Source of the DNA: Guptibacillus hwajinpoensis
GTDB taxonomy: Bacteria; Bacillota; Bacilli; Bacillales; Guptibacillaceae
Assembly: GCF_005144865.1 (NCBI RefSeq)
Contig: NZ_SWFM01000002.1
Coordinates: forward strand, 496,001 to 560,000
Reading direction: 5' to 3'
DNA length: 64,000 bases
Below are positions 16,567-24,598 of this stretch, piece after piece; position 1 is the stretch's first letter; each line of letters starts with the position of its first letter. Position numbers and translations under genes: made by a program. The notes under the pieces are model-generated. The model saw only the letters and a list, made by a program, of their open reading frames with translations. It made no database searches and was not told where the DNA came from.

Positions 16567-17515
16567 AAAGTACTACATCGGAATAGACGGCGGGGGAACG
16601 AAAACAGTTGGGCTCTTATGCGATGATGACGGTGTGATAGTGGCGAAAAGTACGGCAGGATCTACGAATCTGAAATCTCGTGAGGAAGTTGACGTGCGAT
16701 CAGCGATTCAGCATGTCGTGATGGAATTGACTGATGGTTTACAAGATAGAGTGCTTGAAGGGATATTTGTCTCTACGGCTGGTGGAGATCGAGAAGAGGA
16801 TCAAGTGAGATGGAAGAAATGGATTAAAGAAACGCTCCCATTCTTCACTGGTTATATCGAAGTGAAAAACGATGCTTATGGAGCCTTGGCAAGTGGCACA
16901 TATACGACGGAAGGTAAGGTTTTAATTGCCGGAACAGGATCGATCGCGTATTCGATTAGCGGTGATGAGACAAGGCGTGTAGGTGGTTGGGGCTATTTAT
17001 TTGGTGATGATGGCAGTGGCTATGATATTGGAAGACAGGCGCTTCGTATGGTGGCCGCGATGCATGATGGAACGGAAAAGCGGGATGAGGTGTTTGTGAC
17101 AGAGGTGCTTTCTTTTCTACAGCTTACAAGCGCATCTGAAATGATAACCGCCATTTATGAAGATCCCTATCCTCGTATGAAAATCGCTTCAATCGCTAAA
17201 GTTGTGATTCTGCTTGCTGAACAGAAGAACCTGCCAGCGATGATGATTATGAACAAAGCAATGGAACAGTTAAATGAATTAACGAAGGCGATTGAAGGGG
17301 ACGACGATAAACTCGTCGTTTGTGGTGGTCTTTTTCAATCAGAGTTTTTCAGGAGAAGCTTTGCTGAAATGAGAAATGAGAGGAAGTTGATGTGCGAGGT
17401 TTGTTATCCACTCCTCTCTCCGGCAGCAGGTGCGTGTATCTGTGCACTAATTTCGCGAGGTCGAGCGATAACAGATCAACAGAAAGAAAATTTACTGTCG
17501 TCTCACGGCAGCTAA
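16553..17515 (+). CDS. murK: BadF/BadG-type N-acetylmuramic acid / N-acetylglucosamine kinase
   Basis: A 320-residue protein with a GTG start at 16553 that overlaps the permease gene; GGAGGG lies 10 bases upstream. The ASKHA fold shows the phosphate-1 motif YIGIDGGGTKT at the N-terminus, KNDAYGA near residue 103, LIAGTGSIAYS near 123, GWGYLFGDDGSGYDIG near 145 and VVCGGLF near 258. Relatives include the eukaryotic GlcNAc kinase and Clostridium MurK, which phosphorylates MurNAc. Its place between an ABC importer and murQ fits the MurK role: import by ABC leaves the sugar unphosphorylated, and MurQ needs MurNAc-6P. A pure GlcNAc kinase is the alternative. Confidence 0.75.
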   Translation: MQSNKKYYIGIDGGGTKTVGLLCDDDGVIVAKSTAGSTNLKSREEVDVRSAIQHVVMELTDGLQDRVLEGIFVSTAGGDREEDQVRWKKWIKETLPFFTGYIEVKNDAYGALASGTYTTEGKVLIAGTGSIAYSISGDETRRVGGWGYLFGDDGSGYDIGRQALRMVAAMHDGTEKRDEVFVTEVLSFLQLTSASEMITAIYEDPYPRMKIASIAKVVILLAEQKNLPAMMIMNKAMEQLNELTKAIEGDDDKLVVCGGLFQSEFFRRSFAEMRNERKLMCEVCYPLLSPAAGACICALISRGRAITDQQKENLLSSHGS

Positions 17516-17533
17516 TAGAGTGGAGAGATGGAG

Positions 17534-18442
17534 ATGACGGATGTGAACAGTTCGCCCAACACGGAAACGAGAAATGTTAAATCGGAGCGGCTTCATCAGT
17601 TTACGACGCTCGAAATCATCGAGCTGATGAATGAGGAAGACCAAAGCGTACCTGTCATTGTAAAAGGAGCATTGCCTCAAATTGAGCGTGTAATCGATTG
17701 TGCTGTAGCGGTGATGAAAAATGGAGGCAAACTCTTTTATTTCGGAGCTGGCACGAGCGGGCGTCTTGGTGTGTTGGATGCTTCCGAATGTCCTCCGACA
17801 TTCGGCGTTGCAGCAGATCTAGTCAATGGAATTATTGCTGGCGGCGATCGTGCGCTTCGCTATCCGATTGAAGGAGCGGAAGACAGTAAGGAAACGGGAA
17901 TAGAGGATGTTAGAAAGAACGTTACGTCGAACGATATGGTGATCGGCATTGCTTCAAGCGGTCGAACGCCGTATGTGCTTGGGGCTATTGAGGCAGCAAA
18001 TCAGTTGGGCGTGCCGACTGCTGGAATTGCTTGTAATAATGGGTCAGAGCTTTCAACACTTGTCACGTATCCGGTTGAATTGCCAGTAGGAGCGGAAGTG
18101 GTGACTGGATCGACTCGATTAAAAGCGGGTACAGCACAAAAGATGGTTCTTAACATGATTACAACGGCGTCGATGATCAAGCTTGGGAAAGTGTATCAGA
18201 ATTTGATGGTGAATGTGCAGGCTTCGAATGAGAAGTTGCGGAAGCGGACGGTTTCGATTATTCAGGAGTTGACTGGGGTTTCAGAACGTGAGGCTTTGCG
18301 GTCTAGTAAGGAAGCAGAAGGTGACCCTCGTGTTGCAGTGATTATGATTCTTTTGAAGGTTGGAGTGGATGAAGCGCAAGAAATGCTTGAGAAAAAGGAT
18401 GGGAACTTTGCTGAGGTGATGAAGGGGCTTGAGAAGGAGTGA
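17534..18442 (+). CDS. murQ: N-acetylmuramic acid 6-phosphate etherase
   Basis: About 302 residues. ATG 17534 is preferred because GGAGAG sits 6 bases before it; ATG 17528, two codons earlier, touches that site. The SIS fold shows GAGTSGRLGVLDASECPPTF, the MurQ signature, and GIASSGRTPYVLGA. MurQ removes D-lactate from MurNAc-6P to give GlcNAc-6P, which enters general amino-sugar metabolism. It is the final gene of the cluster and is followed by a long hairpin. Confidence 0.93.
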   Translation: MTDVNSSPNTETRNVKSERLHQFTTLEIIELMNEEDQSVPVIVKGALPQIERVIDCAVAVMKNGGKLFYFGAGTSGRLGVLDASECPPTFGVAADLVNGIIAGGDRALRYPIEGAEDSKETGIEDVRKNVTSNDMVIGIASSGRTPYVLGAIEAANQLGVPTAGIACNNGSELSTLVTYPVELPVGAEVVTGSTRLKAGTAQKMVLNMITTASMIKLGKVYQNLMVNVQASNEKLRKRTVSIIQELTGVSEREALRSSKEAEGDPRVAVIMILLKVGVDEAQEMLEKKDGNFAEVMKGLEKE

Positions 18443-18448
18443 AAAAGG

Positions 18449-18498
18449 AGAGGTGAGGTGCGTTACCGATGGTATCACTGGTAACGCACTTCACCTCT
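18449..18498 (+). terminator. Long hairpin terminator after murQ
   Basis: A 19-bp arm (AGAGGTGAGGTGCGTTACC) pairs almost perfectly with 18480-18498. It lacks a clear T-tail, so it may end or protect the murQ transcript. Confidence 0.6.
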
Positions 18499-18524
18499 TA
18501 ATAAGGACACCAACACCAAAACAT

Positions 18525-18550
18525 CCCCTGCAGGAGAGATCCTGCAGGGG
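18525..18550 (-). terminator. Terminator for the small minus-strand gene
   Basis: CCCCTGCAGGA-loop-TCCTGCAGGGG, an 11-bp perfect stem with a four-base loop, just beyond the stop of the 48-codon gene. Confidence 0.65.
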
Positions 18551-18569
18551 GTGTGAATGTTCATATAAG

Positions 18570-18716
18570 TTACATCAGGTCCGCTGGTGATTCATCAAAG
18601 TAGAGCCAGTGAAAATATTCTACTTCCGCATCAGACATCCTTAGAACATCATCCCTGTTCATTGTCGTTTTGTCGCACAAAAGTTCAATAAATTGGTTTC
18701 GTGCTTGCTGGCTCAT
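18570..18716 (-). CDS. Small 48-residue protein of unknown function
   Basis: Starts MSQQARNQFIELL and ends DESPADLM. The ATG at 18716 follows AGGGAGGA at ideal spacing. A strong promoter (18783-18811), a leader hairpin (AAGCGGT paired with ACCGCTT, 18738-18766) and a terminator frame it, so it is probably real. The composition is acidic and helical with no membrane segment. It faintly resembles short Bacillaceae proteins such as the BH0509 type, but this is not certain. Function unknown. Confidence 0.7.
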   Translation of the reverse strand: MSQQARNQFIELLCDKTTMNRDDVLRMSDAEVEYFHWLYFDESPADLM

Positions 18717-18782
18717 TGTAAATCCTCCCTGTATTTTAAGCGGTATGGTCGTTTTGTTAACCGCTTTCAATTTATTAATTTC

Positions 18783-18811
18783 ATTATACATCTCATATTG
18801 AGATGATTCAA
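18783..18811 (-). promoter_or_regulatory. Promoter with palindromic operator in its spacer
   Basis: Minus-strand -35 TTGAAT (18806-18811) and -10 TATAAT (18783-18788) are 17 bp apart. The whole spacer is the palindrome CATCTCA-ATA-TGAGATG, and a further half-site TGAGATG lies at about 18841-18847. This is a well-placed site for a repressor dimer. Confidence 0.65.
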
Positions 18812-19034
18812 ATACCGTTTTGAGATGTATTGCATAAAAACGATGTGAAATTGCTATGAAAGTGAGCGTAGGTTCAGGGAAAAATGGGCGAAATAAAAAC
18901 ACGCGTTCGCTTTTTGCTCTTTTATGTTGTGGATTTTTTCATAATAGGTAATAATTCACTTCTGTTTTCTGTTTTCTGTTTTGAATAGAGTCTGATGGGA
19001 TGAATTTTTCTTGATAAACGATTGACTGTTTTTC

Positions 19035-19272
19035 AAAGGCTGTTTTCGTAACATTGTTGCGATAAGAGTGAGAGGGATTTCCGCTTCAGGATGCTCGCTT
19101 TCCGCGGGGCGGGCTGTGAGACTCCTCGGTGCACAAAAACATTGCGCCTGTGGAGTCTCACCTGTCCCGCTAGTCCCGCAGGAGTCGAGCACCCTTCCGC
19201 TCCAATCAGCTAAGTTTGGTTCTTTATACAAAAATGCTTTTACAAGCAACAATCTTTGAAAAAAGAGCCTTT
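19035..19272. repeat. MITE-like element, copy B (full length, with terminal inverted repeats)
   Basis: Begins AAAGGCTGTTTTCG...ATTGTTGCG and ends GCAACAATC...AAGAGCCTTT, imperfect terminal inverted repeats of about 26 bases. The interior is GC-rich (CTCGCTTTCCGCGGGGCGGG, GAGTCTCACCTGTCCCGC). It holds no transposase. Open frames that cross it are not genes. Confidence 0.75.
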
Positions 19273-19589
19273 CATAAACATTGTTGCGATAAGAGTGAGA
19301 GGGATTTCCGCTTTAGGATGCTCGCTTTTCCTTGGTGCGGGCGGTGAGCCTCCTCGGCGCGCAAGAACATCGCGCCTGCGGGGTCTCATCTGCTCCAGGA
19401 TGCTCGCTTTCCGCGGGGCGGGACGCTTGAGCCTCCTCGGTGCACAAAAACATTGCGCCTGTGGGGTCTCACCTGTCCCGCTAGTCCCGCAGGAGTCGAG
19501 CACCTTCCGCTCCGATCAGCTAAGTTTGGTTCTTTATACAAAAACAAAAATTCTTTCAGAAGCAACATTTTTTGAGAAAAGAGCCTTTT
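19273..19589. repeat. MITE-like element, copy C (tandem, with duplicated core)
   Basis: Abuts copy B and repeats the same left end (ACATTGTTGCGATAAGAGTG) and right end (AGCAACATT...AAAAGAGCCTTTT). The GC-rich core occurs twice, suggesting internal duplication or insertion of one copy into another. Together with copy B it fills the 950-base gap between the small gene and the S9 peptidase gene. Confidence 0.7.
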
Positions 19590-19670
19590 CAAAAGACGAC
19601 TTAAAGGGCTTCTGTGGCAGGAATTCAATCTATATAAGGGAAGTAGAAACAATGAAAGGAAGTGGAAGTC

Positions 19671-21665
19671 ATGAAAGTAGATATGAGTGTAGATCAAGCA
19701 ATGATAAAGGAAGAGTTGCTGTACGATCTAACGTTTGTTGGGGACCCGCAGTTGTCACCAGATGGGTGTTACGTTGTGTATGTTAAGAAAGTGATTACTG
19801 AGGAAAAAGAGTATGCTTCTAATCTTGTGCTTGTGAATCGTGCAACAGGAATTGAGAGTGATTTTACTTCAGGAGCTGGCAAGTTTAAAGATCAGTCACC
19901 ACGCTGGTCACCGGACGGAAAGACGCTTGCGTTTGTTTCTGATCGATCAGGAAAGAATCAAATATGGCTCATTTCAACTGAAGGCGGTGAAGCACGTCAG
20001 CTAACAGAGCTGACAAATGGAGCTGTAGACCCTGTGTGGAAACCGGATGGTTCAGCAATTCTTGTGTTAAGTAAAGATGGAGAAGACGATGAGAACGATG
20101 TGAGGAAGCCGCTTGTTGTGAATGATTTGCACTATAAAGCGGATGGGAAGGGATTTCTCGATGGCAAGCATACACAGATTGTGCTTGTCGATGTGACGAC
20201 AGGGACTAGAAAGGTAGAGGCGTTAACAGATGCTCCGTTCAATCATTCTAATCCTAGTTGGTCACCTGACGGAACAGGAATCGTTTTTGGAAGGAGTCGC
20301 TATGAGGAAGAAGGCTCTTATATGCGCTCGGATTTGTTCGTCCAGCAATTGGAGGATGAGGGAGAAGCGGAGCTGTTGAACGAAAAGGGTGGAAGCTTTC
20401 TTGCGCCTAAGTGGTCTCCTGATGGAAAGCGTCTTTCCTTTATTGGTCATTTTTTTGAGCATGAAGGGGCAACGCTAAATAAGGTCTGGACAGTCGATCT
20501 CGCTTCAAGGAAGTTTAAATGTTTAACAGAAGCGGTTGATCTTGAGTGTACGGATGTATTAATTTCTGATATGCACTGGGGAGGTGCTTCACCTGGTGGG
20601 ATGTGGAATAGCGAAGGGACAGGTGTCTATTTCCTTGCAAGTGCAAAGGGCAACACAGGAATTTATTATGCTGGATTAGATTCCACAGTTCGACAAATAT
20701 CGGGTGGTGACAGGCACCACTACGCTTTTCACTATGTGCCTAGTGTGAACGAAGCGTCTGTTGCGGTTAGTGATCCTGAGAATATTGGCGATGTTTCTAC
20801 GCTCTCATTTAGCGATGATCATGTGAAGGAGCAGTGTATTTCTACTCGAAATGCTGAAGTTCTTCAGGGCTATGAGCTCTCTATACCAGAAATGTTTACA
20901 TACCCGGGAAAAGATGGGGTGGAGATTCAGGGATGGCTTATGAAACCAATAGGTTTTGAGGAAGACAAGAAGTACCCTATGATTCTTGAGATTCATGGTG
21001 GTCCACATATGATGTACGGGAATTCATTTATGCATGAATTTCAGCTTCTTGCAGCTAAAGGATATGTTGTTCTTTATACCAACCCACGTGGAAGCCAGGG
21101 GTATGGGCAAGAGTTCGTGAATGGGTGCCGTGGTGATTATGGCGGTGGCGATTATGAAGATTTAATGACAGGTGTTGATGTTGCGCTTAAAAACTATTCC
21201 TTTATTGATGAAGAAAGACTTTTTGTGACAGGTGGAAGCTACGGCGGCTTTATGACGAACTGGATTGTCGGGAAAACAGAACGTTTTAAAGCAGCTGTTA
21301 CACAACGCTCTATTTCAAATTGGCAGAGCTTTTACGGTGTTAGCGACATTGGCTACTTTTTCACAAAGTGGGAAGTAGGAAGTGATTTGGATGAGAATCC
21401 AGAAAAGCTCTGGCATCATTCACCATTAAAGTACGTTGATCAAATTCAAACACCTCTTCTAATTCTCCATAGCGTAAACGATTATCGCTGCCCAATTGAA
21501 CAGGGTGAGCAATTGTATGTGGCTTTAAAACACCGTGGTAAGAAAACAAGATTTGTCCGCTTCCCAGATTCAGATCATAACTTATCACGAAGCGGTCATC
21601 CAGAACTGCGAGTTGAAAGATTAAAACATCTAGCAGGTTGGTTTGATACTCATTTAGGAGAATGA
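19671..21665 (+). CDS. S9 family prolyl oligopeptidase-type peptidase
   Basis: About 664 residues from ATG 19671, after AAAGGAAGTGG; the GTG at 19662 is less likely. The N-terminal beta-propeller (about 20-380) has repeated WSPDG blades (SPRWSPDGKTLAF, PSWSPDGTGIVFG, PKWSPDGKRLSFIG). The C-terminal alpha/beta-hydrolase has the triad S523 (GGSYGG), D604 (HSVNDYRCP) and H636 (DSDHNLS). No signal peptide is present, so it is a cytoplasmic dipeptidyl/acylaminoacyl-peptidase-like enzyme. An in-frame P2 repeat encodes VRQISGGDRHH at residues 340-350 in the last propeller blades. It is followed by the methionine S-box region. Confidence 0.85.
   Translation: MKVDMSVDQAMIKEELLYDLTFVGDPQLSPDGCYVVYVKKVITEEKEYASNLVLVNRATGIESDFTSGAGKFKDQSPRWSPDGKTLAFVSDRSGKNQIWLISTEGGEARQLTELTNGAVDPVWKPDGSAILVLSKDGEDDENDVRKPLVVNDLHYKADGKGFLDGKHTQIVLVDVTTGTRKVEALTDAPFNHSNPSWSPDGTGIVFGRSRYEEEGSYMRSDLFVQQLEDEGEAELLNEKGGSFLAPKWSPDGKRLSFIGHFFEHEGATLNKVWTVDLASRKFKCLTEAVDLECTDVLISDMHWGGASPGGMWNSEGTGVYFLASAKGNTGIYYAGLDSTVRQISGGDRHHYAFHYVPSVNEASVAVSDPENIGDVSTLSFSDDHVKEQCISTRNAEVLQGYELSIPEMFTYPGKDGVEIQGWLMKPIGFEEDKKYPMILEIHGGPHMMYGNSFMHEFQLLAAKGYVVLYTNPRGSQGYGQEFVNGCRGDYGGGDYEDLMTGVDVALKNYSFIDEERLFVTGGSYGGFMTNWIVGKTERFKAAVTQRSISNWQSFYGVSDIGYFFTKWEVGSDLDENPEKLWHHSPLKYVDQIQTPLLILHSVNDYRCPIEQGEQLYVALKHRGKKTRFVRFPDSDHNLSRSGHPELRVERLKHLAGWFDTHLGE
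20690..20722. repeat. P2 repeat inside the S9 peptidase coding region
   Basis: TTCGACAAATATCGGGTGG and the following TGACAGGCACCAC match the intergenic copy at 21679-21707 base for base except one position. The frame is kept. Confidence 0.7.
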
Positions 21666-21678
21666 GAATAATACATTT

Positions 21679-21707
21679 TTCGACAAATACCGGGTGGTGA
21701 CAGGCAC
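21679..21707. repeat. P2 repeat upstream of the metQ promoter
   Basis: TTCGACAAATACCGGGTGG followed by TGACAGGCAC. Its right end lies 11 bases from the -35 box of the S-box transcript. Confidence 0.65.
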
Positions 21708-21718
21708 TATTTCTCGGC

Positions 21719-21747
21719 TTGACGCTTTTCGTGAAAGATACTATACT
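21719..21747 (+). promoter_or_regulatory. Sigma-A promoter of the methionine ABC operon
   Basis: TTGACG-N17-TATACT, about 30 bases upstream of the S-box aptamer. Confidence 0.75.
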
Positions 21748-21775
21748 ATTAAAAATAGTTAAATAATATTAAAAA

Positions 21776-21953
21776 CTCTTATCTAGAGTGGCAGAGGGAC
21801 TGGCCCTATGACGCCCGGCAACCATCTCAATTCGTGAGAAAGGTGCTAATTCCAGCAAACGAGCAATCGTTTGAAAGATGAGAGGGAGTTCAGCGCTGCT
21901 GATTAGGATGAAATCACACAACTCTCTCTGTACTTTACAGAGGGAGTTTTTTT
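21776..21953 (+). promoter_or_regulatory. SAM-I (S-box) riboswitch with terminator
   Basis: The aptamer (21776-21884) has P1 CTCTTATCT paired with AGATGAGAG and the conserved core GAGGGACTGGCCC...CCCGGCAACC. An intrinsic terminator at 21920-21953 (AACTCTCTCTGTA paired with TACAGAGGGAGTT, then T6) follows. The 3' side of P1 and the next bases (AGAGGGAGTT) can pair with the terminator's 5' arm as an antiterminator. With SAM bound, P1 forms and transcription stops; low SAM allows expression of the methionine importer. Confidence 0.93.
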
Positions 21954-22053
21954 ATTGGAAGGGGGATTTTCGAGGCAAAAGGGATTTTTATACTTTTATA
22001 TTTTAGTGCTCAAACGCTTTACATTACTAGAAGATTCGGGAGGAGATTGAGAG

Positions 22054-22860
22054 ATGAAGAAATCGTTCTACTTATTGGGTGCACTGATATTAGTTTTTTT
22101 GGCAGGTTGTTCAGGAAATGAGGCTTCTGGGGATTCTGAAGATGCCCCACTTAAGGTCGGGGTAACAGCTGGTCCGCATGAAGATGTGATGAACAAAGTA
22201 AAGGAAGTGGCAGCTGAAGATGGATTTGAAATTGAAGTGATTGCATTCAATGACTACGTGATGCCGAACACTGCTCTAGATGAAGGGGAACTTGATGCAA
22301 ATGTGTTTCAGCATGAGCCGTATTTAAATGACTTTGTGAAAGAGCGAGGATTAGAGCTTTCAAAAGTAGCAACGACAATTAACTTTCCAATGGGCATTTA
22401 TTCCGATCAATATGAAAGTCTTGATGAATTGCAGGAAGGCGACAAAGTCGGGTTACCAAACCATTCAACAGGCGAACCAAGAGCGCTTATGTTGTTTGAG
22501 CAAGCTGGCATTATTGAGTTAAAAGATGGCGTCGGAGTGAAAGCGACAATTAAAGATATTGAGAAAAATCCTTATAATCTCGAGTTTGTTCCATTAGAAG
22601 CTTCTCAGATTCCAAGACAGCTTGGTGAGCTTGCAATTGCAGCAATTAACACGAACTTTGCGATGGAAAGTGGACGTGTACCAAAAGAAGACTCGCTTGA
22701 GATTGAGCCAGAGGATTCTCCTTGGGTGAACGTGATTGCGACACAAACGGAGGACAAAGACGATGAGCGTATTCAGAAGCTAGTGGACTACTATCAATCA
22801 GATGAAGTGAAGCAGTTTATTCAGGACGAATTTAACGGCTCTGTTGTTGCATCTTGGTAA
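22054..22860 (+). CDS. metQ: Methionine-binding lipoprotein
   Basis: A 268-residue NlpA/MetQ-family lipoprotein with lipobox LAGC near residue 19. Typical motifs are KVGVTAGPHEDVM, FNDYVMPNTALDEGELDANVFQHEPYL (family hallmark NVFQHEPYL) and AAINTNFA. It delivers methionine to MetNP. GGGAGGAG precedes the ATG. It is the first gene of the operon under the S-box; the gene order Q-N-P differs from N-P-Q of B. subtilis. Confidence 0.93.
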   Translation: MKKSFYLLGALILVFLAGCSGNEASGDSEDAPLKVGVTAGPHEDVMNKVKEVAAEDGFEIEVIAFNDYVMPNTALDEGELDANVFQHEPYLNDFVKERGLELSKVATTINFPMGIYSDQYESLDELQEGDKVGLPNHSTGEPRALMLFEQAGIIELKDGVGVKATIKDIEKNPYNLEFVPLEASQIPRQLGELAIAAINTNFAMESGRVPKEDSLEIEPEDSPWVNVIATQTEDKDDERIQKLVDYYQSDEVKQFIQDEFNGSVVASW

Positions 22861-22881
22861 TTTGGAAGAGGAGTGGGTGAG

Positions 22882-23916
22882 ATGATTCGGTTAGAAAACA
22901 TAACGAAAACGTATAAAAGCGGTGAAACGATAACGAAGGCGGTTGATGATGTTTCCATTCAGGTTGAAAAAGGGAGTATCTATGGTGTCATCGGATATAG
23001 TGGTGCTGGTAAAAGCACGCTCGTCCGGATGGTAAACCTACTGGAGCGACCGACAGATGGAAAAGTGTTTATTAATGACATTGAGCTCACGTCCTTGTCT
23101 ACTGGAAAGCTTCAAAAAACGAGGCAGCGAATCGGGATGATTTTCCAATCTTTTAATCTATTGAAAACAGGGACCGTTTATCAAAATATCGCGATCCCGC
23201 TTAAGCTGACCGGTGTTCCGAAAAAAGAAATTAACGCGCGAGTGGATAAATATTTAGAGATCGTCGGGTTATCTGATAAGTGTGAGGCCTATCCTTCCCA
23301 GTTATCAGGAGGACAGAAGCAGCGCGTCGCCATTGCGCGAGCTCTTGCACATGAGCCTGAAGTGCTTTTATGTGATGAAGCAACAAGTGCGCTTGACCCA
23401 GATACAACAGAATCAATTCTGTCGTTGCTAGAACAAATTAATCGAGATTTCGGAATCACAATTTTACTCATTACTCATGAAATGCACGTTGTTCAAAAGA
23501 TCTGTCATGAAGTCGCAGTGATGGAAAAAGGAAAAGTCATTGAGCAAGGCAGGGTAGTAGATATTTTCAGTAAACCTGCGACAAAGACAGCGAAACGATT
23601 CGTACAGTCGTTATTCCAGGATGAGCTACCAGAATCGCTTGTCTCGCGTTTAAAAAAACGTGGTCAAATCGTGAATCTTTCATTTATTGGGGAAAGCTCC
23701 GGCAGTCCTGCTCTTGCGCTCGTTAGTAAGAAATTCGACGTGTATCCGTCTATCTTAGCCGGGAATATTACGCAGCTGAAAGATCAGCCGTTTGGTAGGC
23801 TTGTTGTTCATTTGGATGGGGAAGCGGAAGAAACAGCCCGGGCTGTCGCCTTTTTAGAAGAAAATGGTGTCGTTGTAGAAGGATATGTTCAGGAGGTGGA
23901 AGCACATGTCAGCTAA
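22882..23916 (+). CDS. metN: Methionine ABC transporter ATPase
   Basis: About 344 residues from ATG 22882, with GAGGAG 8 bases before it; the GTG at 22873 is unlikely. It has Walker A GYSGAGKST, signature LSGGQKQRVA, Walker B EVLLCDEATSALD and the H-loop LLITHEMH. A C-terminal NIL domain (about 265-344) is the methionine-sensing regulatory domain of MetN. It overlaps metP by 11 bases. Confidence 0.93.
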   Translation: MIRLENITKTYKSGETITKAVDDVSIQVEKGSIYGVIGYSGAGKSTLVRMVNLLERPTDGKVFINDIELTSLSTGKLQKTRQRIGMIFQSFNLLKTGTVYQNIAIPLKLTGVPKKEINARVDKYLEIVGLSDKCEAYPSQLSGGQKQRVAIARALAHEPEVLLCDEATSALDPDTTESILSLLEQINRDFGITILLITHEMHVVQKICHEVAVMEKGKVIEQGRVVDIFSKPATKTAKRFVQSLFQDELPESLVSRLKKRGQIVNLSFIGESSGSPALALVSKKFDVYPSILAGNITQLKDQPFGRLVVHLDGEAEETARAVAFLEENGVVVEGYVQEVEAHVS

Positions 23917-24580
23917 CGTTTCGGAATTCATTGATCTCTGGGGAGCAGATATTTGGGAAGCGATCATTGAGACATTTCAAATGGTGGGGATTTCACTCTT
24001 AATCTCGGTATTAATTGGCCTTCCATTAGGTGTACTTCTAGTTTTGACGCGACCAGAAAAAGCGCTCGAGAATAAATTTCTTTTTCGTTTATTAAATGCG
24101 GTCATTAACGTAATCAGGTCGATTCCATTTATTATTCTATTGTTTTTCATCTTACCTTTTACAAAAATGATCGCGGGCACAACAATCGGAGTGAAGGGTG
24201 TCATTGTTCCACTCGTGGTTTTTACGGCGCCTTATATTGCGAGATTGATGGAGTCGGCGCTACTTGAAGTGGACCGAGGTGTCGTTGAAGCTTATGAAGC
24301 AATGGGTGTGAAAACACGACATATCATTTGGCATGTTCTAGTAAGAGAATCTCGTTCCTCGATTGTGCTTGGGTTAACGATTGCAACCATCGGACTGATC
24401 GGAGCAACGGCAATGGCTGGACTTGTCGGCGCCGGTGGTCTTGGGGACCTTGCTTATCGATATGGTCACTTGCGGTATGAAGTAGATGTGATGTATGTCA
24501 CGGTGTTCCTTCTAATTGTTCTTGTACAAGGGCTCCAATCGTTTGGAAATGTTCTCTCAGCTCGGTTGAAAAAGGATTAA
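23906..24580 (+). CDS. metP: Methionine ABC transporter permease
   Basis: About 224 residues from ATG 23906, preceded by CAGGAGGTGG; the upstream in-frame ATG at 23885 lacks a site. A five-helix permease of the MetI/MetP family with the loop EAYEAMGVKTRHIIWHVLV (EAA motif) and GAGGLGDLAYRYG. It forms the membrane channel with MetN. Confidence 0.92.
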   Translation: MSANVSEFIDLWGADIWEAIIETFQMVGISLLISVLIGLPLGVLLVLTRPEKALENKFLFRLLNAVINVIRSIPFIILLFFILPFTKMIAGTTIGVKGVIVPLVVFTAPYIARLMESALLEVDRGVVEAYEAMGVKTRHIIWHVLVRESRSSIVLGLTIATIGLIGATAMAGLVGAGGLGDLAYRYGHLRYEVDVMYVTVFLLIVLVQGLQSFGNVLSARLKKD

Positions 24581-24598
24581 AAAAAGGAGGAGTTAGCA

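Noticed and set aside
19035..19589. Possible CRISPR array because of repeated GC-rich blocks
   Set aside because: Units are long, unequal and have inverted ends; there are no regular spacers and no cas genes.
19256..19786. 176-codon plus-strand open frame across MITE copy C into the S9 peptidase gene
   Set aside because: It is read from repeat sequence with no family features and collides with the well-supported peptidase start.
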